Assembly (NCBI RefSeq): GCF_000420085.1
Contig: NZ_ATUG01000003.1
Coordinates: forward strand, 558,001 to 622,000
DNA: 64,000 nucleotides
From: Desulfospira joergensenii DSM 10085
GTDB taxonomy: Bacteria > Desulfobacterota > Desulfobacteria > Desulfobacterales > Desulfobacteraceae
Reading direction: 5' to 3'
Positions 8,065 through 15,675 of this stretch are shown piece by piece. A model generated the notes under the pieces. It saw only the letters and a program-made list of their open reading frames with translations. It ran no database searches and was not told the origin of the DNA. Position numbers and translations under genes: made by a program. Every line of letters starts with the position of its first letter. The stretch's first letter is position 1.

Positions 8065-10365
8065 ATGAAATCCAGTCACAGGTTCATCTTGATTTTTCTT
8101 GTCATCTCTCTTGCCTGCACAGGTTGCACAAATAAGGAAAATAAAAAAATTAGTCACGTCGAAAAAGGTGATCATTATTTCGCTGATAAACAGTACAAAC
8201 AAGCGGAAATAGAATTCAGGAATGCGCTACAAATCGATCATAATGATACATCTGTCCTCTTAAAGATAGCCCAAACACAAGAGAAATTGGGGCAGCTCAA
8301 GAATGCATTGCAGACTTACAGACGTATTGAAAAAATAGATCCCAAAAATGAAGTGGCCCTTCTAAATATTGCAAAATTTTTCTTATTGACGAAACAGGTT
8401 TCCGAAGCAAAAAAGCGGATAGACGTGGTTTTAACGAAAAATCAAACCAATACAGATGCTCTTTATCTTAAGGCACAGTTACTAATTCGTCAAAATGGGA
8501 TTTCAAACGCTGAAAAAATATTAGAAAAAATACTAAGTATTAAAAAGGATCATGTCCCAGCACTTCAGGCCTTAGCGAGACTGAAAAGTTTTCAAAAAAA
8601 ATATGATGAAGCTGAAATACTTCTATTAAATGCAATTAATTTAGCACCACGCTCTTCTCAACCTCGAATCGCTCTGGCTGCGTTTTATATAAATCAAAAA
8701 GATTTCACAAAAGCAGAAGAACAACTTAAACTTTCTGCAAAAGAACATCCAGACAATGCCTCACATCAAATTATTTTGGGGAACTACTACCTTAAAACGA
8801 ACAATATCAAAAATGCGGAAAAAGCTTATAAGAAAGCTGTAAAAATAAATCCCAGTGTAGATAATTATTTGGCTTTGGCCGGGTTTTACAATAGAATCGA
8901 CAAAGATGAAGAAATACTTCCGCTAATTAAGAAAGCGTTAGAAATTGATCCTAAAAACATTACGGCAAGACTATCATTAGCAAGATATCACTACATAAAC
9001 AAAAAAGCTGACGAGGCACTAACAATTGTTGATGAAATTATAGAACAAAGGCCGCAACTCTACGCTGCCAAACTATTCCAAAGCGAAATTTTTATACTCA
9101 AAAAGAAGTATCAAAATGCATTACTGTTATTGGAAAAGCTTGAAAAAGAAAATCCTAAAGAATCTAAAATTTTTTATCTAAAAAGTCTTTGTCAAATTGC
9201 ATTAAACAATACCACAGAGGCTACAGCTTCAGCAGCAAAAGCAATTGAATTGAAACCTACGTATATTCGAGCGAGAATACTTCTTGCAGATATCTATTAT
9301 CACCAAAGAGCTTTTGAAATGGCTATCGACCATACTACTGAAGTATTAAAACTTGTTCCCAACTCATATCAAGCGTTGTCGATCCAGGCGGATTCTCAAT
9401 TGGCCCTCGGTCGATTTTTAAAGGCAGAGGAATCATACAAAAAAATTATAGAATTAAATCCGAACAACGGATCTGCCTATTATCGTCTTGCTGCTTTAAA
9501 ATCAAGACTGAATGAATTTAAAGCAGCAGAAAAATTATTAGAAAAAGCTTATTCAATGAATAGCACAAACCTTGATGTTTTCGCACTGAGAGTTAAAAAT
9601 AGGATCACCCAGAAACAATTTGACAAGGCTCACTCACTTTGTGATCAAATGATTGAAAGGCACCACGATAACAAGATAGTCCAAGCAACTGCCCTTTGTA
9701 TTGAAGCCAATCTCTTTAAAATTGAAAAAAGGATTGATGAGGCTGAAAAATCTTTACTTAAAGCCATTCAAGCTGCCCCTAGTTACCTGATCTCTTACAA
9801 TTTACTTGCCCAAATTTACCTATCTCAAGATAAATTGGAGAAAGCCAAAGAGCAATTCAAAAAAATGATTCAAAAAAGTCCTGATTTACCTTCACCACAT
9901 ATGATACTGGGTACAATATTTGAGTCAGAAAAAAAGTTCAAGGAGGCTGAGTATCATTATCGAAAAGCAATTGAGATTAAAGCTGATTTTGCTCCTGCTG
10001 CTAATAATCTTGCCTACCATCTGGCAGAACGGACAAATAAATATGATGAGGCTTTAAAATACGCAAAAATTGCTAAGGAACTTCTTCCTGAGGAGATTAG
10101 CGTTTCAGATACAATTGGCTTTGTCTACTATAAAAAAGGACTCTACAGCAATGCTATTGCCGAATTTACTGAAGCGATCAAAAAAAATCCGAATCACCCC
10201 GTCTTATGCTATCACCTTGGTCTTGCCTACAATAAAAGAGGAGATTTCGAACTTGCTAAAAAGTTTTTGAATAGATCGCTCGAAATCAGTGATACGTTCC
10301 AATACGCAAAGAAAGCCCAAAAATTGTTATCGGATTTAAAAAAGGATAACCGTGAGGAACTATAA
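8065..10365 (+). CDS. TPR-repeat lipoprotein (PrsT-like)
   Basis: The 766-residue protein has a lipoprotein-type signal with two possible acceptor cysteines (residues 18 and 21 in LACTGC). Some twenty consecutive tetratricopeptide repeats follow to the C-terminus. It is built like the protein encoded at 3788-6061 and fits the PrsT-type TPR lipoprotein family of exosortase/EPS loci. GGAG at 8054-8057 lies 7 bp before the ATG. The gene overlaps the next one by 14 bp, so they are co-translated. The likely role is an outer-membrane-anchored protein-protein interaction scaffold for polysaccharide export or PEP-CTERM protein handling. This function is inferred from context. Confidence 0.85.
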   Translation: MKSSHRFILIFLVISLACTGCTNKENKKISHVEKGDHYFADKQYKQAEIEFRNALQIDHNDTSVLLKIAQTQEKLGQLKNALQTYRRIEKIDPKNEVALLNIAKFFLLTKQVSEAKKRIDVVLTKNQTNTDALYLKAQLLIRQNGISNAEKILEKILSIKKDHVPALQALARLKSFQKKYDEAEILLLNAINLAPRSSQPRIALAAFYINQKDFTKAEEQLKLSAKEHPDNASHQIILGNYYLKTNNIKNAEKAYKKAVKINPSVDNYLALAGFYNRIDKDEEILPLIKKALEIDPKNITARLSLARYHYINKKADEALTIVDEIIEQRPQLYAAKLFQSEIFILKKKYQNALLLLEKLEKENPKESKIFYLKSLCQIALNNTTEATASAAKAIELKPTYIRARILLADIYYHQRAFEMAIDHTTEVLKLVPNSYQALSIQADSQLALGRFLKAEESYKKIIELNPNNGSAYYRLAALKSRLNEFKAAEKLLEKAYSMNSTNLDVFALRVKNRITQKQFDKAHSLCDQMIERHHDNKIVQATALCIEANLFKIEKRIDEAEKSLLKAIQAAPSYLISYNLLAQIYLSQDKLEKAKEQFKKMIQKSPDLPSPHMILGTIFESEKKFKEAEYHYRKAIEIKADFAPAANNLAYHLAERTNKYDEALKYAKIAKELLPEEISVSDTIGFVYYKKGLYSNAIAEFTEAIKKNPNHPVLCYHLGLAYNKRGDFELAKKFLNRSLEISDTFQYAKKAQKLLSDLKKDNREEL

Positions 10366-11128
10366 CCTTTTCATAAGTGTTGTTATTATAGTTTTAGCAT
10401 CGTCCTGTAACCTTTGCGGACAGGAAATTACCGGGAAGAAGCTTTCAGAAAAAATATTTAATCGAGACAGAGGGAAAGATTCCTTTTCTGTTGCACTAAT
10501 GATCATTGTGAGTAAAAGCGGGACTGAAAAAAAACGCGAATTCATTAGCAAGCGCGTAATGGTTAATGGATTAGAGAAGCAAATATTACGCTTCACTTCG
10601 CCCGCTGACATTGATGGTACAGGTTTTTTAACCATTGAAAAACAAGGATGGGAAACGGAGCAATTCTTATACTTGCCTGCTTTAAGAAGAACTAGGAGAA
10701 TCGTTAGTTCTCAGAAAGTCCAGCGATTTGTAAACAGCGATTTCACCTATGAAGACATGGAGCGTCAACCTGTTGACAACTATGTCTATAAAATCGTCGG
10801 TTTTAAAAATCTTGGAGGGTTAGACTGCCACATCCTTGAAACCCGTCCAAAGAAAGGCATAAAATCCCAGTACAGTCTTACTGAAAGTCTGGTTTCCAAA
10901 AAGTCCTTTGTGCCGTTGCTTGTCAGGTACTTTGATAAAAAAGGCAACCATATAAAAACATATAAGGTTTTGAAATTAGAATTGATACAAAACATATGGA
11001 CAGCATCGACTGTAAGTATGGAAGACATTGTAAAAGGACACAAAACCTACATTAAACTTAATAAAATCGAATACAATATCCAGATAGATCCCGCAAATAT
11101 ATCTCGAAAAACCCTTGAGTTACCTTAA
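10352..11128 (+). CDS. LolA-like outer-membrane lipoprotein-sorting protein (TP0789-type)
   Basis: The 258-residue exported protein has an N-terminal signal ending in LASSC (Cys 19), so it is either lipidated or cleaved. The segment RRIVSSQKVQRF followed by DFTYEDME is the hallmark of the LolA-like TP0789 family (PF17131, from memory), whose fold carries acyl chains. Such proteins are commonly encoded beside RND/MMPL exporters and DUF1302-type barrels; both partners are in this window (18584-20860 and 11181-13076). The start is GTG at 10352, overlapping the TPR gene by 14 bp. A sigma-54 promoter begins 3 bp after its stop, so the next gene has separate control. Periplasmic lipid shuttling is the inferred role. 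Confidence 0.8.
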   Translation: MRNYNLFISVVIIVLASSCNLCGQEITGKKLSEKIFNRDRGKDSFSVALMIIVSKSGTEKKREFISKRVMVNGLEKQILRFTSPADIDGTGFLTIEKQGWETEQFLYLPALRRTRRIVSSQKVQRFVNSDFTYEDMERQPVDNYVYKIVGFKNLGGLDCHILETRPKKGIKSQYSLTESLVSKKSFVPLLVRYFDKKGNHIKTYKVLKLELIQNIWTASTVSMEDIVKGHKTYIKLNKIEYNIQIDPANISRKTLELP

Positions 11129-11130
11129 AA

Positions 11131-11146
11131 TGGCATCATTATTGCT
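11131..11146 (+). promoter_or_regulatory. Sigma-54 (-24/-12) promoter for the AMIN/beta-barrel gene
   Basis: TGGCATCATTATTGCT carries the invariant GG (11132-11133) and GC (11144-11145) exactly 10 bp apart and fits TGGCAC-N5-TTGCA. It lies 35 bp before the ATG at 11181 and just after the preceding stop. The activator-binding sites would have to be inside the upstream coding region. Regulation by a PrsR-type enhancer-binding protein is plausible from published PEP-CTERM systems, but none is encoded here. Confidence 0.8.
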
Positions 11147-11180
11147 TCCAGTATGTTAAGAACTTACAAGGGAACAAATA

Positions 11181-13076
11181 ATGACAAAAACCGAAAATAG
11201 ACGTGTTTCTCTACTCATTATACTGATCAGCTTTTCTGCGTGTATTGCCCAGCCGACGATTTCATTTTCCCTTCCTTCCATCCGAGTTCAAAATGTTACT
11301 CTAAGTAGGGATAAAGACAGTGATATTGTCATTGTTTTTCTAGATAAGCATCCAATTACTCGCTCTTTTACGCTCCACAATCCCGAAAGGATCGTTGTCG
11401 ATATTTCAGATACATTTATTCCAAAGGTATCTATGGCAAAAGAAAAAGAAAGTGGAACAATAAAAAGAATTCGTATCGCTCAAAATCAAAAAAAGACTGT
11501 ACGCGCTGTTGTGGATCTTAATACAAAGGTCTATACACATAGTGTTACGCTAAAATCGATAGATGGGAAACCGGCTCTTTTTATTAAGGTGCAAAAACCA
11601 GGACAAATTATCTCCTCCCTCTGTACGGATAGATTAGACCATTCGATAACCGAAAACACTAACTCAGCAAGCCCTTACAAAGAACCATTTTCCATCGAGA
11701 CTACAAAAAAAAATAGAAGTATTGCCGAGGACAGCCAAGTTTCCGTTCTTCTTTTTGATGACAATGAGACAAGAGATATATTACAAATATCAAAGGATAC
11801 CGATAAGGAATCTGATCTATCCTTTTCAGGTTTTCTGCATATGAGGACCACCTTTCAGTTAAAAGACGAGGATCGGATTGAAAATAAAAATAATTTTAGA
11901 AATCGCTTGCTGCTGAAGGCCGAATATAAAAAAAAAGCTACCGTTTCTGCCCTGTCTGACTATCTATACTTTGATCAGACTGACAAAACTGAGGATTATA
12001 ATTTGACCCTTCACGAGGCAAAATTACAGCACATTGATAAAAAATACGGATTTTCTATTGGAAACCAGGTGGTCCGATGGGGCAAGACTGACCAGATCAG
12101 CCCGGTCGACTCGCTAAACCCGGAAAATTTGCGTCAATTTATCATTCCTGAATATGAAGAAAGGAAAATTCCAGTTTTAATGGCAAAGGGTAGTTATTAT
12201 TTTGATGAATTTAACATTGAAGGAGTATTTATTCCATTTTTTAAGGAGTCTAAAATTGACTATTTTGGAACTAATTGGTCTATTTTCGGCCATCTTAAGA
12301 AGGAGATATTGGATTCATCGCTTCCCCTTTCCTTAAAAAATTATTTCGGTAATATGGATATCCATGAACATGACCCGGTTAACGAATCAGAATTTGCTTT
12401 TAGACTTTCAACAACGACCAAAGGTATTGACATGGGACTAATTTTCCATCATGCCATTGAAGACACCCCTTATTTTAAAAATTTTCCGGTCAAAAACATT
12501 GAGGTGGATGGCGATATTTCATCACAAGGACTGACAGACCTATTGAAAAATGCAATCATGACAAATCAAAGCATTGAGGTGGAATATAAAGAAATCAATC
12601 TATTTGGATTTGAGTTCGAAACCATTGTCGAAAATTTTGGACTGCGCGGAGAAATAGCCTGGCAGGATAATCAATCTTTTTTGACGTCTTCCCTGACATC
12701 TGTCAGCTCTCCCTCACTTCATTATGTAATTGGAGCAGACTATTTGACCCAGAAAAATACATATTTTAATATGCAGTTTTCCCATCATCACATCACAAAT
12801 TATAACCCGGAAACGCTCTACTTTAAAAGAAATACTTACTCATTGCTGGGAGAAATCCGGACAGAAATAGTTTCCGACTGGCTCCAGGCATGCTTAAAAT
12901 ATAACATAACGATTAACGACAATGCCTGGTACCTTTCACCCTATCTTAAATATACCTATGTGACAAACCTTGAGTGTCGTATCGGGGCTCACTTGTTCCA
13001 TGGAGACCAAAACACTTGGTATGGAAGTTTTAACACCGCCGATCTTCTCTTTTTGAATCTTTTATACCACTTTTAA
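11181..13076 (+). CDS. AMIN-domain plus DUF1302-like outer-membrane beta-barrel protein
   Basis: The 631-residue protein has a signal peptide (about 1-30), then an AMIN domain (about 35-138, with PERIVVDISD), a polar linker, and from about 215 to the end a beta-barrel of alternating strands ending in aromatic residues (final YHF). The segment GNQVVRWGKTDQISPVDSLN is typical of DUF1302 barrels. AMIN domains usually target proteins to the cell envelope or peptidoglycan, so the fusion would place a lipid- or polymer-passing pore at a defined site. AAGGGA lies 7 bp before the ATG. Its own sigma-54 promoter lies upstream and a long palindrome downstream. Its partner is probably the LolA-like protein just upstream. 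Confidence 0.78.
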   Translation: MTKTENRRVSLLIILISFSACIAQPTISFSLPSIRVQNVTLSRDKDSDIVIVFLDKHPITRSFTLHNPERIVVDISDTFIPKVSMAKEKESGTIKRIRIAQNQKKTVRAVVDLNTKVYTHSVTLKSIDGKPALFIKVQKPGQIISSLCTDRLDHSITENTNSASPYKEPFSIETTKKNRSIAEDSQVSVLLFDDNETRDILQISKDTDKESDLSFSGFLHMRTTFQLKDEDRIENKNNFRNRLLLKAEYKKKATVSALSDYLYFDQTDKTEDYNLTLHEAKLQHIDKKYGFSIGNQVVRWGKTDQISPVDSLNPENLRQFIIPEYEERKIPVLMAKGSYYFDEFNIEGVFIPFFKESKIDYFGTNWSIFGHLKKEILDSSLPLSLKNYFGNMDIHEHDPVNESEFAFRLSTTTKGIDMGLIFHHAIEDTPYFKNFPVKNIEVDGDISSQGLTDLLKNAIMTNQSIEVEYKEINLFGFEFETIVENFGLRGEIAWQDNQSFLTSSLTSVSSPSLHYVIGADYLTQKNTYFNMQFSHHHITNYNPETLYFKRNTYSLLGEIRTEIVSDWLQACLKYNITINDNAWYLSPYLKYTYVTNLECRIGAHLFHGDQNTWYGSFNTADLLFLNLLYHF

Positions 13077-13122
13077 TGGATTAGAGGAAATTCCCTATTT
13101 CAATCGATAGTATTAAATACAT

Positions 13123-13188
13123 AATTACCACAGGATATGAAAAAAAATACATAACATTATGTATTTTTTTTCATATCCTGTGGTAATT
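13123..13188. repeat. 32-bp perfect inverted repeat (near-continuous palindrome)
   Basis: The left arm 13123-13154 and right arm 13157-13188 are perfectly complementary over 32 bp with only CA between them. The arms run AATTACCACAGGATATG, eight A, TACATAA. Transcribed from the left it gives a long hairpin with an internal U8 tract. It may end transcription of the beta-barrel gene, but it is much longer than a normal terminator and could be a cruciform-forming or mobile repeat. Confidence 0.85.
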
Positions 13189-13314
13189 AAACGCCGCATT
13201 GTTAATTCGATCGAGAATTTAATTCAGCGCAAAAACGTTTGATTCATTAAAAATATCAATAACATACGATATCGATACTCGTCTAAAGGCCTGAAATAAA
13301 ATTTTTGAGGTTTA

Positions 13315-13330
13315 TGGCATCTTACTTGCA
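13315..13330 (+). promoter_or_regulatory. Sigma-54 (-24/-12) promoter for the PEP-CTERM gene
   Basis: TGGCATCTTACTTGCA has GG (13316-13317) and GC (13328-13329) 10 bp apart and matches the -24/-12 consensus. It is about 110 bp upstream of the ATG, leaving a 5' leader of roughly 100 nt. The site at 11131 has the same TGGCAT-N5-TTGC form, so both genes are likely under one activator. Confidence 0.8.
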
Positions 13331-13441
13331 AATCCTTATTTCAAACTTAAGATTAAAGGGGGTGATTTAACGAATTACAAACGATAGACGGATTCGAAAA
13401 TCATGAAATAGTAATACAAATCAAATAGGAGATTATTGAAA

Positions 13442-14437
13442 ATGAATCTTAGAAAAAATTTAATAGCATTGGTGTTATTCACGTCATTGTTTTTATTAAG
13501 CAGCACAGGTTACTCATTTGTCCTAGGCCTTAATTTCGACGAGGACGGACTGGATAACGGAACAAGCTATATCCCTATCTATGGATATTCCTATGACCAA
13601 TTTGGTTCTAATAATACTGCAGGTGAAGGACAGGATACAGAAGACTTTACAGATATCATATCTGGAACTTCTGCTGAGGTTGATATCGTTACTGTACAAA
13701 CCACAAGCGGTGGGGCGGGTAGTGATGATATTCTCGGAAACGGTGATACCTTTTACGAAGATATAGGATTTTCAGTACAGAACGCCCTTGACTGGACCGG
13801 ATTATCATACTCCGTGGGAGCGTCTTTTGAGGGTGCTCAGATCAACCTGGAAGTACATCTTGACGGACATATTAAGGATTATTCCAACGCTGCTGGTGAC
13901 GTTGACATTACCAACGCAACTACATATGCAAACATTCAAAGTGCCTCGTTCACATCCGTTTTTGATACCGGGGGTGCCACTCTTTACGTTGACGCCAATG
14001 CCAACGGTGTCCAAGATGTAGGTGAAGATACCATAGCTACTTTCACTCTGTTAAGTGGTGATGATATCAGCCTGGAACCGACTGTTTTTGCTGGTGGAGA
14101 TGTCGGAGACGACATTGCTTACTCTTTCGAATGGACTTATGCAAATCCCGAATATTGGGACAACAATGTATACGACCCGGCTGGTTTGCTTTTGCAGGAT
14201 CTTATCACTCTGGAACTTGCGTTTGCTTCAACTACCGATAATATTACCGGTATAAATGCCTTGGGTGTAGGTACGGATTCTGACACTGGTGAGACTACTC
14301 TATTAATTCCTTTTGCTGCCGCTGGCGGAGACGCTATTTTCAGCGCCAAGGTTATACCGGAACCTTCAACACTGCTTCTGTTAGGTTTTGGTTTGTTGGG
14401 TTTTGCAGGTGCGTGCAGAAGGAAAAAACTTAATTAA
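13442..14437 (+). CDS. PEP-CTERM sorting-domain protein
   Basis: The 331-residue exported protein has a signal peptide (about 1-26), a Gly/Asp/Thr-rich beta-type body and a classic C-terminal sorting signal: IPEPSTLLLLGFGLLGFAG followed by the basic tail RRKKLN. Exosortase is expected to cut near the PEP motif and hand the protein to the surface or matrix. AGGAG at 13427-13431 fits the ATG at 13442 (10-bp spacing) better than the in-frame TTG at 13436 (4 bp), so I start at the ATG. It is monocistronic: a sigma-54 promoter precedes it and a strong terminator follows. It is the only PEP-CTERM substrate in the window; the exosortase is not present here. Confidence 0.92.
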   Translation: MNLRKNLIALVLFTSLFLLSSTGYSFVLGLNFDEDGLDNGTSYIPIYGYSYDQFGSNNTAGEGQDTEDFTDIISGTSAEVDIVTVQTTSGGAGSDDILGNGDTFYEDIGFSVQNALDWTGLSYSVGASFEGAQINLEVHLDGHIKDYSNAAGDVDITNATTYANIQSASFTSVFDTGGATLYVDANANGVQDVGEDTIATFTLLSGDDISLEPTVFAGGDVGDDIAYSFEWTYANPEYWDNNVYDPAGLLLQDLITLELAFASTTDNITGINALGVGTDSDTGETTLLIPFAAAGGDAIFSAKVIPEPSTLLLLGFGLLGFAGACRRKKLN

Positions 14438-14479
14438 GAACTTGTATTCACTAAAACAATAATTAATTAAAATAGTAAA

Positions 14480-14520
14480 ATAAAACAGGCGGTCGTCTTA
14501 AAATCGATCGCCTGTTTTAT
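14480..14520. terminator. Bidirectional terminator between convergent genes
   Basis: ATAAAACAGGCG (14480-14491) and CGCCTGTTTTAT (14509-14520) form a perfect 12-bp stem, extended by GTCG/CGAT with one wobble. A/T tracts on both sides make it act in either direction. The stop codon of the leftward reductase gene (14517-14519) lies inside the stem. Confidence 0.88.
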
Positions 14521-15638
14521 TCTGAATCAACCTTATCAAAATAATGAACTAAAACACGTTCCAAAAATTGATCTGTATTAGAGAATCTGAAAACTTTTTT
14601 TGTAATTTCTATCGTTAGTTTATTATCAAAACATTGGGTAGTAGAAAGATAATCAAAAAACACCGGTAGGGCTTTCATAGCCCTCTTGGTGTCGGCAGAC
14701 ACAAACAGACTGATTGCTGGCAGTACAGTTTTAAACAACCATACAGGAATTAAAAAACATGGCGCCAATCGGTATCTGTATGCTTTAATAATTTTTCGTA
14801 TTTTCTTTCTAAGATCAGAAATCAATATTGCGTTATCCGGCCCCGAACACTCATGAAGAATCAGTCCAGAGGTTTCTTGCGTCTTGCTGGACCAGGCAAT
14901 AACTTTTGCGACATAATCCGATGGTATAATATCCAAGCGTGCGGTTCCCGTGGCCGGTGTAAACCCCAGCGTTCTCCTACCAGAAAGAAACTCGCAAAGA
15001 TGATAGAAAATCTGGTAATGAATGATTTTCCCTGTTATAGAATCCCCGACCACCATGCTAGGACGATGAACAGTTATGGGCATTCCTTTTTCGACCTGTT
15101 TCCGAATAAAGTCTTCTGCCTCAGCCTTTGCCTGTTCATAGGTGTTGTGGAATTCTCGCTCTGTATCGATCCAGGTCTCCGGAACAATTCCGGGCATTCT
15201 TCCCCCTACCCCCACAGTGCTGACAAATTCAATCTTTTCCAGATTCTTGTTTTTCAGACAAATTCCTGCCAGTTCAACAACATTTTTAGCCGAATCCACC
15301 GAGCATCGCCGGGCCTCTTCCAAGGGCAGATTCATTCTTACATTTCCGGCGGAATGAATGATATGTGTACATTTCTTTGAAAGACGGTCATATTCAATGG
15401 AATTCATTCCAAACAATGCTTGGCTGATATCACCGATGATGCCGTTGACCCTTTTTTTCCTCTCATCTTCAAAATCGAATTCCCAAAAAACAAAGAGTTT
15501 ATTCAGCCTTTCCTGGAGGTGATTTTCGTTTTCTGCCCGTATCAGAAGATCGATCGAACTGTCCTGGTCCTCAAGCAGCAAGGGGATAAGGGCTGCTCCT
15601 ATGGCGCCTGTGGCCCCGGTTACAAAATAATGTTTCAT
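14517..15638 (-). CDS. NAD(P)-dependent SDR, thioester-reductase / fatty acyl reductase-like
   Basis: The 373-residue extended short-chain dehydrogenase has the Rossmann motif GATGAIG (8-14), a catalytic Ser/Thr region (STVG, 140-143) and the YxxxK pair (Tyr167, Lys171). The arrangement with an HSAGNV strand is typical of the NAD_binding_4 group, which includes thioester reductases and fatty acyl-CoA reductases. The C-terminal 100 residues are helical. It follows an acyl-CoA ligase by 37 bp in the same operon, so reduction of an activated acyl group is a sensible inference. A sugar epimerase role is the main alternative. Confidence 0.78.
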   Translation of the reverse strand: MKHYFVTGATGAIGAALIPLLLEDQDSSIDLLIRAENENHLQERLNKLFVFWEFDFEDERKKRVNGIIGDISQALFGMNSIEYDRLSKKCTHIIHSAGNVRMNLPLEEARRCSVDSAKNVVELAGICLKNKNLEKIEFVSTVGVGGRMPGIVPETWIDTEREFHNTYEQAKAEAEDFIRKQVEKGMPITVHRPSMVVGDSITGKIIHYQIFYHLCEFLSGRRTLGFTPATGTARLDIIPSDYVAKVIAWSSKTQETSGLILHECSGPDNAILISDLRKKIRKIIKAYRYRLAPCFLIPVWLFKTVLPAISLFVSADTKRAMKALPVFFDYLSTTQCFDNKLTIEITKKVFRFSNTDQFLERVLVHYFDKVDSE

Positions 15639-15675
15639 AATTATTCCTCACAACTCCATAAAACTTATCACGCCT

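Larger units (their letters stand above)
13077..13441. other. 365-bp intergenic region before the PEP-CTERM gene
   Basis: It contains a 66-bp perfect palindrome (13123-13188), an AT-rich stretch with short palindromes such as CGATATCG (about 13268-13275) that could hold activator sites, and a sigma-54 promoter (13315-13330). No open frame of note was seen. Confidence 0.6.
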
